NCBI GenBank assembly: GCA_019689695.1
Contig: JADGHA010000005.1
Location: 1 to 26,109 of the forward strand
Direction: 5' to 3'
Source: Micromonosporaceae bacterium
GTDB lineage: Bacteria; Actinomycetota; Actinomycetes; Mycobacteriales; Micromonosporaceae
Length of the DNA stretch: 26,109 nt
In this document: positions 1-7,256 of the stretch, one piece after another
Numbering within the stretch: position 1 is the first letter of the stretch
Layout of the letters: the number at the start of each line of letters is the position of its first letter
Position numbers and translations under genes: made by a program
The notes under the pieces: generated by a model
Database searches by the model: none
What the model saw: the letters and a program-made list of their open reading frames with translations, nothing else
What the model was told of the DNA's origin: nothing

Positions 1-51
1 GTTGTGCTCCCCGAAATAGCACGACATATCCCTTTTTTCGGGGTACACAAC
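1..51. repeat. 51-bp imperfect palindrome downstream of rbpA
   Basis: Arms 1-16 and 36-51 pair as GTTGTG and CCCCGAAA against TTTCGGGG and CACAAC, with a two-base mismatch (7-8 against 44-45) and a 19-base centre. It lies 25 bases past the rbpA stop. A run of six T follows the AT-rich centre on the plus strand, but no T-run follows the dyad on the minus strand. It could be a terminator for rbpA, or an operator or terminator belonging to a gene beyond the window edge. Confidence 0.5.
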
Positions 52-76
52 TGCAAGATCGCGGGGAGGGGGGAGG

Positions 77-421
77 TCAGAGCTCGCCGCGGCGCTGCCG
101 CAGCTTGGCCAGCGCCTCGGCGAGGATGGCCGCGCCGTCCGCGTCGCTGCGCCGCTCCTTCACGTAGGCCAGGTGCGACTTGTACGGCTCGGTCCTCGGC
201 CGGCCCGGCGGGTTCTGCGCGTCCCGGCCCGCCGGCAGCCCGCAGCGGGGGCAGTCCCAGGTCGCCGGCGGTGTGGCGTCGACGGCCATCGGCCGGTCCA
301 CCGAGTGCCCGTTGGCGCACCAGTAGGTGACCGTCCGTCGGGGGGCAGGCTCACACCGTTCGAGGGGCCGCGCCGGCCCTGACCCAACGCGCGTGCCCCG
401 GATGGCGCTGCTACTTGCCAC
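77..421 (-). CDS. rbpA: RNA polymerase-binding protein RbpA
   Basis: RbpA is a small actinobacterial transcription factor that binds RNA polymerase and group 1/2 sigma factors and stabilises the open promoter complex. The protein has 114 residues, the usual family size. The zinc-binding core is visible as C35 and H39 (motif WCANGH) with C57 and C60 (motif CPRCG). The basic linker and sigma-interaction region follow, with the family signature RTEPYKSHLAYVKERRS and an acidic/alanine helix at the C-terminus. The start is a GTG; an AGGAG element about ten bases upstream supports it. The gene lies after the secG terminator, so it should have its own promoter between about 422 and 499; no convincing -10/-35 pair could be picked. 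Identification is by sequence resemblance and is very secure. Confidence 0.96.
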   Translation of the reverse strand: MASSSAIRGTRVGSGPARPLERCEPAPRRTVTYWCANGHSVDRPMAVDATPPATWDCPRCGLPAGRDAQNPPGRPRTEPYKSHLAYVKERRSDADGAAILAEALAKLRQRRGEL

Positions 422-499
422 GGCTCTTCGCTCCTGTCGTCGATCATGCGACGTGAAGTTGCGACTCTCCCCGTAATAGCGGTCTGGAACCAGAAAAGT

Positions 500-531
500 A
501 CGCGCGGTCCGAATGCCCTCGGACCGCGCGT
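500..531 (-). terminator. Rho-independent terminator of the gap-pgk-tpiA-secG operon
   Basis: A perfect 13-bp GC-rich stem (500-512 with 519-531, arm ACGCGCGGTCCGA) closes a six-base loop and on the minus strand is followed by a short U-rich tract (ACTTTTCT). It begins 24 bases after the secG stop, so it probably ends the glycolytic operon transcript and insulates rbpA. Confidence 0.85.
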
Positions 532-555
532 CAGTTTACGACTTTCACTCCATGC

Positions 556-813
556 TCAGGAACCGTTGGCGGCCAGCTTCAACCACAGACCGATGCCGAC
601 GATGCAGGCGAACCAGATGATGCCGACCAGGATGGTGTAGCGGTCGAGGTTCTTCTCTGCCACGGACGACCCGGCCAGGTTGGAGCTGACGCCACCGCCG
701 AACATGCTGGACAGCCCGCCACCCTTGCCGCGGTGCAGCAGGATCAGCAGGGTGAGCAGGAAGCTGGTGACCAGCAGCAAGGCGATCAACGTGTACGCGA
801 ACGCGATCGGCAT
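556..813 (-). CDS. secG: Protein translocase subunit SecG
   Basis: SecG is the small accessory subunit of the SecYEG protein-export channel in the cytoplasmic membrane. The 85-residue protein has two hydrophobic helices (about residues 5-26 and 61-80). Between them is the family's conserved loop, with HRGKGGGLSSMFGGG and the SSVAEKNLDR segment. The ATG at 813 gives the usual actinobacterial N-terminus MPIAFAYT and has a GAGAGG element 12-13 bases upstream. A TTG at 825 would add four residues but is almost on top of that element. The gene follows tpiA by 51 bases on the same strand, where a 7-bp inverted repeat (832-838 with 858-864) occurs. It is the last gene before the terminator at 500-531. 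Linkage of secG to gap-pgk-tpi is a well-known bacterial arrangement. Confidence 0.95.
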   Translation of the reverse strand: MPIAFAYTLIALLLVTSFLLTLLILLHRGKGGGLSSMFGGGVSSNLAGSSVAEKNLDRYTILVGIIWFACIVGIGLWLKLAANGS

Positions 814-864
814 GACGAAGCTCAATCCTCTCCGGGTGGTGACGCCCCAGGATAGCTCACCCGG

Positions 865-1659
865 TCAGCGGGTGACGTGGTCGCGGTAGCGGCAGATCTG
901 GGTGAACTCCTCGGCGTCCAGGCTGGCGCCGCCGACCAGGGCACCATCCACGTCCGGCTGGGCCATGATGGCGGCGATGTTGCTCGCCTTCACCGAGCCG
1001 CCGTACAGGATGCGAACCTGCTCCGCCGTGTCACCCGAATAGCGCGTGGCGAGCTGCCTGCGCAGCGCGCCGATGACCTCCTGGGCGTCCTCCGGCGTGG
1101 CGGTCTTGCCGGTGCCGATCGCCCAGACCGGCTCGTACGCGACGACCACGCGCACCGCCTGCTCCGCGCTGACCCCGTCGAGGGCCGCGTCGAGCTGCCG
1201 GGTGCAGTGCGCGACGTGCCCGCCCTCCTCGCGGACCGCCAGGTGCTCGCCGACGCACAGGATCGGCGTGAGGCCGTTCGCCAGCGCCGCCTTCACCTTG
1301 CTGTTCACCACGGCGTCGTCCTCGTGGTGGTAGGCCCGCCGCTCGGAGTGGCCGACCACCACGTACCGGCAGCCGAGCTTGGCGAGCATGGCGCCGGAGA
1401 TGTCGCCGGTGTACGCGCCGGCGGCGTGCGGCGAGAGGTCCTGCGCGCCGTACCCGATCAGCAGCTTGTCGCCCTCGACCGCGGTCTGGACGCTGCGGAT
1501 CGAGGTGAACGGCGGCAGCACCACCACCTCGACGTCGGACAGCTGCTGCTCGGTGAGGCTGGAGGCGAGCTTCTGCACCAGCAGGTTCGCCTCCAGATGG
1601 TTCAGGTTCATCTTCCAGTTGCCGGCCATCAGTGGCCGGCGCGTGGGCTTGGGGGCCAT
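865..1659 (-). CDS. tpiA: Triosephosphate isomerase
   Basis: The enzyme interconverts dihydroxyacetone phosphate and glyceraldehyde 3-phosphate in glycolysis and gluconeogenesis, in the cytosol. The protein has 264 residues and a full TIM barrel. The substrate-binding Asn-Lys lie in GNWKM (N14, K16). The electrophile is H104 in VVGHSERR, and the catalytic base is E176 in AYEPVWAIGTGK, at the start of the mobile loop 6. The phosphate-binding strands YGGSVK and GALVGGAS are near the C-terminus. The ATG directly abuts the pgk TAA (1660-1662), so translation is probably coupled to pgk. No residue expected for activity is missing. It is part of the gap-pgk-tpiA-secG operon, and the identification is secure. 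Confidence 0.97.
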   Translation of the reverse strand: MAPKPTRRPLMAGNWKMNLNHLEANLLVQKLASSLTEQQLSDVEVVVLPPFTSIRSVQTAVEGDKLLIGYGAQDLSPHAAGAYTGDISGAMLAKLGCRYVVVGHSERRAYHHEDDAVVNSKVKAALANGLTPILCVGEHLAVREEGGHVAHCTRQLDAALDGVSAEQAVRVVVAYEPVWAIGTGKTATPEDAQEVIGALRRQLATRYSGDTAEQVRILYGGSVKASNIAAIMAQPDVDGALVGGASLDAEEFTQICRYRDHVTR

Positions 1660-2847
1660 TTAGGACTCCAGAGCAGCCAGGCCAGGGAGGGTCTTGCCCT
1701 CCAGGTACTCCAGGGACGCGCCACCGCCGGTGGAGATGTGGCCGAACGCCGACTCGTCCAGCCCCAGGGCGCGCACCGCGGCGGCCGAGTCACCGCCGCC
1801 GACCACGGTGAACCCGTTCACCTTCGTGATCGCCTCGGCCACCCCGCGGGTGCCCGCGGCGAACGGGGCCATCTCGAACACGCCCATCGGCCCGTTCCAG
1901 AACACGGTCCGCGCGCCGGACAGCGCCTTCGCGAAGGCGGCCACGGTGGACGGTCCGATGTCCAGGCCCAGCCACCCCTCGCGGATCTCCGTCGAGGCGG
2001 CGGTCTCCGTGGCGGCGTCGGCGGCGAACCTGTCGGCCACCACCACGTCGGTCGGCAGCACGATCCGGTTGCCGGCGCGGGTGAGCAGCTCCCGGCAGGT
2101 GTCCACCATGTCTTGTTCCAGCAGGCTCGCGCCGACCGGATAGCCCAGCGCCTTGAGGAAGGTGAAGCACATGCCGCCGCCGACCAGCAGGGTGTCCACC
2201 TTGGGCAGCAGCGCCTCGATGACGGCGAGCTTGTCGGAGACCTTCGAGCCGCCCAGCACCACCACGTACGGCCGTTCCGGATCGCCGGTCAGCCGCCGCA
2301 GCACCTCGACCTCGCGCAGCACCAGGCCGCCGGCGTAGTGCGGCAGCAGCCGGGCCACGTCGTACACGCTGGCGTGCTTGCGGTGCACCGCGCCGAACGC
2401 GTCGTCCACATAGGCGTCGGCGAAGCCGGCCAGCTGCCGGGCGAACGACTCCCGCTCGCCGGCGTCCTTGCTCGTCTCGCCCGGGTTGAACCGCAGGTTC
2501 TCCAGCAGGGCCAGCCCGCCGTCGGCCAGCCCGGCCACAGTGGACGCGGCGGATTCGCCGACGGTGTCGGTGGCGAAGGCCACCTCGGCGGAGAGCAGCT
2601 CGCGCAGCCGCGCGGCGACCGGCGCCAGGCTGTACTTCGGCTCGGGCGCGCCCTTGGGGCGCCCGAGGTGGGAGCAGACCACCACCCGGGCGCCCGCGGT
2701 GCGCAGCTTGTCCAAAGTGGGCAGGACGGCGCGGATCCGGCCGTCATCGGTGATCTTGTCGCCCTCCAGGGGGACGTTCAGGTCGGCGCGCACCAGCACG
2801 CGCCGACCCGAGACGCCCTCGGCGAGCAGGTCGTCGAGAGTACGCAT
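1660..2847 (-). CDS. pgk: Phosphoglycerate kinase
   Basis: This enzyme transfers the acyl phosphate of 1,3-bisphosphoglycerate to ADP, the first ATP-yielding step of lower glycolysis. The protein has 395 residues, normal for bacterial PGK. The N-terminal domain carries the substrate-binding VLVRADLNVP (about 17-26) and SHLGRPKG motifs. The C-terminal domain carries the nucleotide-binding FWNGPMGVFE and GGGDSAAAV motifs and the hinge-region HISTGGGASLEYLEG near the end. The frame is open further upstream, but the ATG at 2847 gives the family N-terminus MRTLDDLL and overlaps the gap stop as TAATG. This one-base overlap implies translational coupling. Identification is secure. Confidence 0.97.
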   Translation of the reverse strand: MRTLDDLLAEGVSGRRVLVRADLNVPLEGDKITDDGRIRAVLPTLDKLRTAGARVVVCSHLGRPKGAPEPKYSLAPVAARLRELLSAEVAFATDTVGESAASTVAGLADGGLALLENLRFNPGETSKDAGERESFARQLAGFADAYVDDAFGAVHRKHASVYDVARLLPHYAGGLVLREVEVLRRLTGDPERPYVVVLGGSKVSDKLAVIEALLPKVDTLLVGGGMCFTFLKALGYPVGASLLEQDMVDTCRELLTRAGNRIVLPTDVVVADRFAADAATETAASTEIREGWLGLDIGPSTVAAFAKALSGARTVFWNGPMGVFEMAPFAAGTRGVAEAITKVNGFTVVGGGDSAAAVRALGLDESAFGHISTGGGASLEYLEGKTLPGLAALES

Positions 2848-3854
2848 TACAGCGAGCGACCCACCAGCTCGACCAGGTCCACCAGGCGGTTGGAGAAGCC
2901 GAACTCGTTGTCGTACCAGCCGACGACCTTCACGTGGTTGCCGATCACCTTGGTCAGCAGCGAGTCGAAGATGCACGACGCCGGGTCGCTGACGATGTCG
3001 GTGGAGACGATCGGGTCCTCGGTGTAGCTGAGCACCTTGGCCAGCGGGCCGCTCTCCGCGGCTGCCTTGAACGCGGCGTTCACCTCGTCCACGCTGGTCT
3101 CGCGGGACAGCGTGACGGTCAGGTCGGTGGCCGAGCCGGTCGGCACGGGCACCCGCAGCGCGTACCCGTCAAGCTTGCCGTTGAGCTCCGGCAGCACCAG
3201 CCCGATCGCCTTCGCCGCCCCGGTCGAGGTGGGCGCCACGTTCAGCGCCGCGGCCCGGGCCCGGCGCAGGTCCTTGTGCGGGCCGTCCTGCAGGTTCTGG
3301 TCCTGGGTGTACGCGTGGACGGTGGTCATCAGCCCGCGCTCGATGCCGAACGTGTCGTTGAGCACCTTCGCCATCGGGGCCAGGCAGTTGGTGGTGCACG
3401 ACGCGTTCGAGATGATCGAGTGCTTCGCCGGGTCGTACATGCCGTCGTTGACGCCGATCACGACGGTGACGTCCTCGTTCTTCGCCGGCGCCGAGATGAT
3501 CACCTTCTTGGCACCGGCGTCCAGGTGCGCGCGGGCCTTGTTGGCGTCGGTGAAGAACCCGGTCGACTCGAGCACCACGTCCGCGCCCAGGTCACCCCAG
3601 GGCAGCTTGGCCGGGTCCCGCTCGGCGAACACCTTGAACGACTGGCCGGCCACGGTGATCTCGTCCCCGCTCGCCTTCACCTCCTGCGGCAGCCGGCCGA
3701 GGATGCTGTCGTACTTGAACAGGTGGGCGAGCGTGGCGCTGTCGGTGAGATCGTTTACCCCGACCAGCTGGATGTCCGCGCCCGAGGCGAGCGCCGCCCG
3801 GTAGAAGTTACGGCCGATCCGGCCGAAGCCGTTGATGCCAACGCGGATGGTCAC
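2847..3854 (-). CDS. gap: Glyceraldehyde-3-phosphate dehydrogenase, type I
   Basis: The enzyme oxidatively phosphorylates glyceraldehyde 3-phosphate to 1,3-bisphosphoglycerate with reduction of NAD+. The protein has 335 residues. The N-terminal Rossmann motif is GINGFGRIGRNFYRA, and the acidic residue in VNDL (D35) fits NAD preference. The nucleophile is C153 in SNASCTTNCLAP, and the base is H180 in MTTVHAYTQDQ. The C-terminal WYDNEFGFSNR is also present. The start is a GTG with GAGGAG eight bases upstream. It is the first gene of the glycolytic operon: 147 bases separate it from the whiA stop, and this gap holds a hairpin (3939-3961) and a GTTC-N4-GAAC dyad (3879-3890) that may be regulatory. 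Confidence 0.97.
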   Translation of the reverse strand: MTIRVGINGFGRIGRNFYRAALASGADIQLVGVNDLTDSATLAHLFKYDSILGRLPQEVKASGDEITVAGQSFKVFAERDPAKLPWGDLGADVVLESTGFFTDANKARAHLDAGAKKVIISAPAKNEDVTVVIGVNDGMYDPAKHSIISNASCTTNCLAPMAKVLNDTFGIERGLMTTVHAYTQDQNLQDGPHKDLRRARAAALNVAPTSTGAAKAIGLVLPELNGKLDGYALRVPVPTGSATDLTVTLSRETSVDEVNAAFKAAAESGPLAKVLSYTEDPIVSTDIVSDPASCIFDSLLTKVIGNHVKVVGWYDNEFGFSNRLVDLVELVGRSL

Positions 3855-3878
3855 AGGTCCATCTCCTCGATCGTGGAT

Positions 3879-3890
3879 GTTCGATTGAAC
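3879..3890. promoter_or_regulatory. Small dyad (GTTC-N4-GAAC) in the gap leader
   Basis: GTTCGATTGAAC has 4-bp arms and lies 25-36 bases upstream of the gap GTG. The arms are in the opposite order to an actinobacterial SOS box, so LexA binding is not suggested. An operator role is speculative. Confidence 0.2.
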
Positions 3891-3938
3891 GCCGGGGGCG
3901 CGGCCTCTTCGCCGTACCCGTTCGAGGCTATCGGAACC

Positions 3939-3961
3939 GCCCCGCCAGCGCGCAGCGGGGC
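3939..3961. terminator. GC hairpin between whiA and gap
   Basis: GCCCCGC (3939-3945) pairs with GCGGGGC (3955-3961) around a nine-base loop, 41 bases past the whiA stop. No U-tract follows on the minus strand. It may attenuate or partly terminate the whiA transcript before the gap promoter. Confidence 0.35.
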
Positions 3962-4001
3962 GCGACTGACCGGATGTGACCTGCGGCGCATCGTCGGCGC
4001 C

Positions 4002-4982
4002 TCAGCAGGCCAGCATCTCCGGTGTGACCGCCGACTCAGTATCCGGAATACCCAGATCCTTGGCCCGCTTGTCGGCCAGCGCGAGCAACCGGCGGATCCG
4101 GCCGGCGATCGCGTCCTTGGTCAACGGCGGATCGGCCAGCGCACCCAGCTCCTCCAGCGACGCCTGCCGGTGCGCCAGCCGCAGCCGACCGGCACTGGTC
4201 AGGTGCCCCGGTGCGTCGTCCCCGAGGATCTCCAGGGCGCGGGTGACCCGGGCGGCCGCGGCCACCGCGGCCCGCGCCGAGCGGCGCAGGTTGGCGTCGT
4301 CGAAGTTGGCCAGCCGGTTCGCGGTGGCCCGCACCTCGCGGCGCACCCGCCGCTCCTCCCAGGACAGCACGCTGGAATGCGCGCCGAGCCGGGTCAGCAG
4401 CGCGCTGATCGCGTCGCCATCCTTGACCACCACCCGGTCCACGCCGCGCACCTCGCGCGCCTTGGCGGTAACGCCGATCCGCCCGGCCAGGCCGACCAGG
4501 GCCAGCGCCGACTCGGGGCCGGGACAGGTGATCTCGAGCGCGCAGGAGCGGCCCGGCTCGGTCAGCGACCCGTGCGCCATGAACGCGCCCCGCCAGGCGG
4601 ACACCGCACAGCACAGCTTCGCCGAGACCACGTGCGGCGGCAGCCCGCGCACCGGCCGGCCGCGCACGTCCAGCAGCCCGGTCTGCCGGGCCAGCGCCTC
4701 GCCGTCCTTGACCACCCGCACGATGTAGTGGCTGGCCTTGCGCAGGCCGCCCGAGGCGAGCACGTGGATCTCGCTCGGGTAGCCGTAGACCGCCGCCACC
4801 TCCCGGCGCAGCCGCCGGGCCACCGCACCGGTGTCCAGCTCGGCCTCGACCACTACCCGGCCGGAGACGATGTGCAGGCCGCCCGACAGCCGCAGCAGCG
4901 CGGTCATCTCCGCCCGCCGGCAGCACGGCTTGGGCACGTCCACCCGGCTCAGCTCGTCCTTGACGGCAGCGGTCATCGCCAT
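4002..4982 (-). CDS. whiA: Sporulation/division regulator WhiA
   Basis: WhiA is a DNA-binding protein that in Streptomyces works with WhiB to switch aerial hyphae into sporulation septation; homologues occur across Gram-positive bacteria. The protein has 326 residues, the expected size. The first two-thirds resemble the degenerate LAGLIDADG-homing-endonuclease-like domain (for example CCRRAEMTALLRLSGGLH near the N-terminus). The last third (about 230-326) is the helix-turn-helix domain, with LRLAHRQASLEELGALADPPLTKD-type sequence. The ATG at 4982 abuts the TAA of a micro-ORF (4983-4985); ATG 4976 (MTAAVKDELSR) is an equally usual family start. It belongs to the conserved uvrC-rapZ-yvcK-whiA cluster. 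Confidence 0.95.
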   Translation of the reverse strand: MAMTAAVKDELSRVDVPKPCCRRAEMTALLRLSGGLHIVSGRVVVEAELDTGAVARRLRREVAAVYGYPSEIHVLASGGLRKASHYIVRVVKDGEALARQTGLLDVRGRPVRGLPPHVVSAKLCCAVSAWRGAFMAHGSLTEPGRSCALEITCPGPESALALVGLAGRIGVTAKAREVRGVDRVVVKDGDAISALLTRLGAHSSVLSWEERRVRREVRATANRLANFDDANLRRSARAAVAAAARVTRALEILGDDAPGHLTSAGRLRLAHRQASLEELGALADPPLTKDAIAGRIRRLLALADKRAKDLGIPDTESAVTPEMLAC

Positions 4983-5123
4983 TTACGCCCCCACCCGCCT
5001 TCGCATCCCGCCCGGTTCACGCCCCACCGGCCTTCGCATCCGCGCCCGAATCGCGCCCATTGCCGTGGGCAAGCCACCGGCATCGCCCACGCCGCCTGCG
5101 CATCGCACCGACACTCTGGTCAT
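4983..5123 (-). CDS. Possible Arg/Gly-rich micro-ORF between yvcK and whiA
   Basis: An open frame of 46 codons from ATG 5123, or 43 codons from GTG 5114, ends in a TAA directly abutting the whiA ATG. A strong AGGAGG (5124-5129) lies nine bases before the GTG but touches the ATG, so the GTG is the better start. The frame begins only 8-17 bases after the yvcK stop. The predicted peptide is Arg/Gly-rich with an internal repeat (MRRPVGREPG then MRRRVGA) encoded by two imperfect DNA repeats of about 25 bp, 34 bp apart (4985-5010 and 5019-5042). I recognise no family. It may be a real peptide, a device that carries ribosomes from yvcK to whiA, or chance in GC-rich DNA. Confidence 0.4.
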   Translation of the reverse strand: MTRVSVRCAGGVGDAGGLPTAMGAIRARMRRPVGREPGGMRRRVGA

Positions 5124-5131
5124 CCTCCTGA

Positions 5132-6235
5132 TCACCGCCGGTCCGAAGGGCCGCCCCGCGCGGCCGGCTCGGCACCGTCGTGCCGGGCGTCGGTACCCGC
5201 ATCCCGGCCGGCGCCCAGCAGGCGCGCCAGGGCGGCGCCCAGCGCGGCGGGCTCGTGCCGCGCGGTGCCGTCCCCCATCGCCACCGCAGCGAGCACCAGC
5301 CGCGCACCCAGCGATTCTGCCGCACGGCGGACCGGCTCGGGGTCGTCTACCGCATTTACGTCCGCGAGGACAACGTCCACCCGCAGCTCGGGCAGGTACC
5401 AGCGCAGCGCGGCGAGGTGGCCGGCGAGCGACAGCTGCTCGGTCTCCAGCTCGGCGGCGAGGTTGAGCGTGACCAGCCGCCGCGCCGGGCTGGCCACGAT
5501 GGCGCGGGCCAGCTCGGGGACGAGCAGGTGCGGGATGACACTGGTGTACCAGCTCCCCGGGCCGAAGATCAACCAGTCGGCGTCGCGCACCGCCGCCACG
5601 GCCTCGGCGCAGGCGGTCGGCGACGCCGGGTGCAGCCGCACCTTCTCCACCTGTCCGGGGGTGACCGCCACGTTGTGCTGGCCGCGGACGGTCACGACCT
5701 GGTCGGGCCGGTCTGGGTCGTGTCCCCTGACCTCGGCCTCGATCGCGACCGGATGGCGGCACATCGGCAACACCCGGCCGCGGGCGCGGACCAACGCGGC
5801 GAGGTGGTCCAGGGCGGCCACCGGGTCACCCATCAGCTCCATCAGGCCGCACAGCATCAGGTTGCCGACGGTATGGCCGGCCAGCGGGTCGCCGCCCGCC
5901 GGTGCGCCACCTTCGGCACCACACCCCGTCGTGCCGCCACCGGCGTCCGGATCGGCCCCGGACAGCGGGAATCGGTGCTGGAGCAGGTCGGCGGTGAGCT
6001 GGCTGGTGGGGTCGTCGGCGGCCAGCGCGGCCAGTGCCTGGCGCAGGTCACCCGGGGGCAGTGCCCCCCGCTCGGCGCGCAGCCGCCCGCTCGAGCCGCC
6101 GTCGTCGCCGACCGTCACCACCGCGGTGAGGTCCAGGTCCAGCCACCGGGCGCTGTGACGCAGGGCGCGCAGGGACGCGGCGAGGCCGTGCCCGCCGCCG
6201 AAGGCGACCACGCGCAGCAGTCCCCCGCCCGTCAT
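5132..6235 (-). CDS. yvcK: YvcK/CofD-like family protein (gluconeogenesis factor)
   Basis: YvcK proteins are cytosolic, fold like the CofD 2-phospho-lactate transferase, bind UDP-sugars and are needed for normal cell shape on gluconeogenic carbon sources. No enzymatic reaction is firmly known. The 367-residue protein shows the N-terminal nucleotide-binding motif AFGGGHGLAASL (11-22), then TVGDDGGSSGRLR (41-53), GHTVGNLML and DWLIFGPGSWYTSVIPHLL. A Gly/Ala/Asp-rich insert (about 94-117) between HRFPLSG and GHTVGNL looks lineage-specific. ATG 6235 is chosen because the family starts just before the GGGHGL motif; it overlaps the stop of a micro-ORF as ATGA. An in-frame GTG at 6325 would add 30 atypical residues. 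Its neighbours rapZ and whiA are its usual partners. Confidence 0.92.
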   Translation of the reverse strand: MTGGGLLRVVAFGGGHGLAASLRALRHSARWLDLDLTAVVTVGDDGGSSGRLRAERGALPPGDLRQALAALAADDPTSQLTADLLQHRFPLSGADPDAGGGTTGCGAEGGAPAGGDPLAGHTVGNLMLCGLMELMGDPVAALDHLAALVRARGRVLPMCRHPVAIEAEVRGHDPDRPDQVVTVRGQHNVAVTPGQVEKVRLHPASPTACAEAVAAVRDADWLIFGPGSWYTSVIPHLLVPELARAIVASPARRLVTLNLAAELETEQLSLAGHLAALRWYLPELRVDVVLADVNAVDDPEPVRRAAESLGARLVLAAVAMGDGTARHEPAALGAALARLLGAGRDAGTDARHDGAEPAARGGPSDRR

Positions 6236-6309
6236 GCCCGGCCCCGCTGCTGGCTGCGGCGTGGCGCGGCATTCCCGCGGCCACGGTTCCCTTGCCGGGA
6301 CTCGCTCAC
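6232..6309 (-). CDS. Possible 25-residue Arg-rich micro-ORF coupled to yvcK
   Basis: A GTG at 6309 is preceded by a perfect GGAGGT (6314-6319) four bases upstream. It opens a 25-codon frame (VSESRQGNRGRGNAAPRRSQ followed by QRGRA) whose TGA overlaps the yvcK ATG as ATGA. The yvcK ATG itself has only a weak ribosome-binding site, so ribosomes finishing this frame could restart on yvcK. Alternatively the frame marks an original longer yvcK N-terminus separated by a one-base shift. I recognise no homologous family. Confidence 0.4.
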   Translation of the reverse strand: MSESRQGNRGRGNAAPRRSQQRGRA

Positions 6310-6401
6310 AGCCACCTCCGTGCACCCTGTCCGAAGACCAATGTCACCTCGCCACCCGAGAACGCCACGCTTGAAGCAAATATCAGACAGCCGCCCGGGC
6401 G

Positions 6402-7256
6402 TCATTCCCGGCCGAGATCGCGGTGCTGCACGTGGGCCGCGAGCCGGACGCCGCGCAGGCGCCGGGCCAGCTCCTCGGCGATGGCCACGCTGCGGTGCTT
6501 GCCGCCGGTACACCCCACGGCCACGGTCAGGTACCGCTTGCCCTCCCGCTCGAAGCCCGGCGCGGTCGCGCTGATCAGACGGGCGTACGTCTCCACGAAG
6601 GTGCCCGCGCCGCGCTGGCCCAACACGTACCGGCTGACCGCCGCCTCCCGCCCGGTGTGGTCGCGCAACTCGGGCACCCAGTACGGGTTGGGCAGGAAAC
6701 GCGCGTCCAGCACGAAGTCGGCGTCCGGCGGCAACCCGTACTTGAAGCCGAAGGAGAGCACGGTGACCCGCAGCCGGCGGGCGTCCTCGCCACCGAACAG
6801 CTCCTCGATCCGGGCCCGCAGCTGGTTGACGTTCAGGTGGCTGGTGTCGATCAACACGTCGGCCTGCTCCCGGGCCTCGGCGAGCAGCTTGCGCTCGGCG
6901 GCGATGCCGTCGGCGAGCCGGCCGTCGCCCTGCAGCGGGTGCGGCCGGCGCACGCTCTCGAACCGGCGGATCAGCACCTCGTCGTCCGCATCCAGGAACA
7001 CCACGTGCGGGTGGAATCCCCGGTCTCGGAGGGCCTTGATCGCCCCCGAAAGGTCGGTCGAGAAGGCCCGGCTGCGCACGTCCAGCACCATGGCGGTGTG
7101 CCGGGCGGTGCCACCGGCCCGATGCGCGAGCTCGGCCATGTCGAGCATCAGCGCCTGTGGCAGGTTGTCCACCACGTAGTACCCGACGTTCTCCAGCGCC
7201 CGGGCGACCGTACTGCGACCGCCGCCGGAGACGCCGGTGACCACCACCAGGTCCAT
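6402..7256 (-). CDS. rapZ: RapZ-like nucleotide-binding protein
   Basis: RapZ (YvcJ) is a P-loop protein. In E. coli it is an RNase E adapter controlling glucosamine-6-phosphate synthase mRNA; in Gram-positives its role is less clear. The protein has 284 residues. The Walker A is GVSGGGRST (8-16), with Arg replacing the usual Lys, as I recall is common in actinobacterial members. The conserved YYVVDNLP, a Walker-B-like FLDADDE and the C-terminal signature GCTGGKHRSVAIAEEL are present. ATG 7256 gives a normal-length protein but has no visible Shine-Dalgarno. The same frame is open with coding-like codon use for 44 more codons upstream to a TAA at 7389-7391, with no standard start codon in that stretch. 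The uvrC frame overlaps the first 109 bases. The family call is firm and the start is uncertain. Confidence 0.93.
   Translation of the reverse strand: MDLVVVTGVSGGGRSTVARALENVGYYVVDNLPQALMLDMAELAHRAGGTARHTAMVLDVRSRAFSTDLSGAIKALRDRGFHPHVVFLDADDEVLIRRFESVRRPHPLQGDGRLADGIAAERKLLAEAREQADVLIDTSHLNVNQLRARIEELFGGEDARRLRVTVLSFGFKYGLPPDADFVLDARFLPNPYWVPELRDHTGREAAVSRYVLGQRGAGTFVETYARLISATAPGFEREGKRYLTVAVGCTGGKHRSVAIAEELARRLRGVRLAAHVQHRDLGRE

Noticed and set aside
3852..3866. Three-codon frame (ATG GAC CTG TGA) overlapping the gap GTG
   Set aside because: The GAGGAG touches this ATG, leaving no spacing for it, but is well placed for the gap GTG. The overlap looks accidental.
877..6158. Very long plus-strand open frames opposite tpiA, pgk, gap, whiA and yvcK
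   Set aside because: They are antisense shadows caused by high GC codon bias; the opposite strand carries well-recognised proteins.
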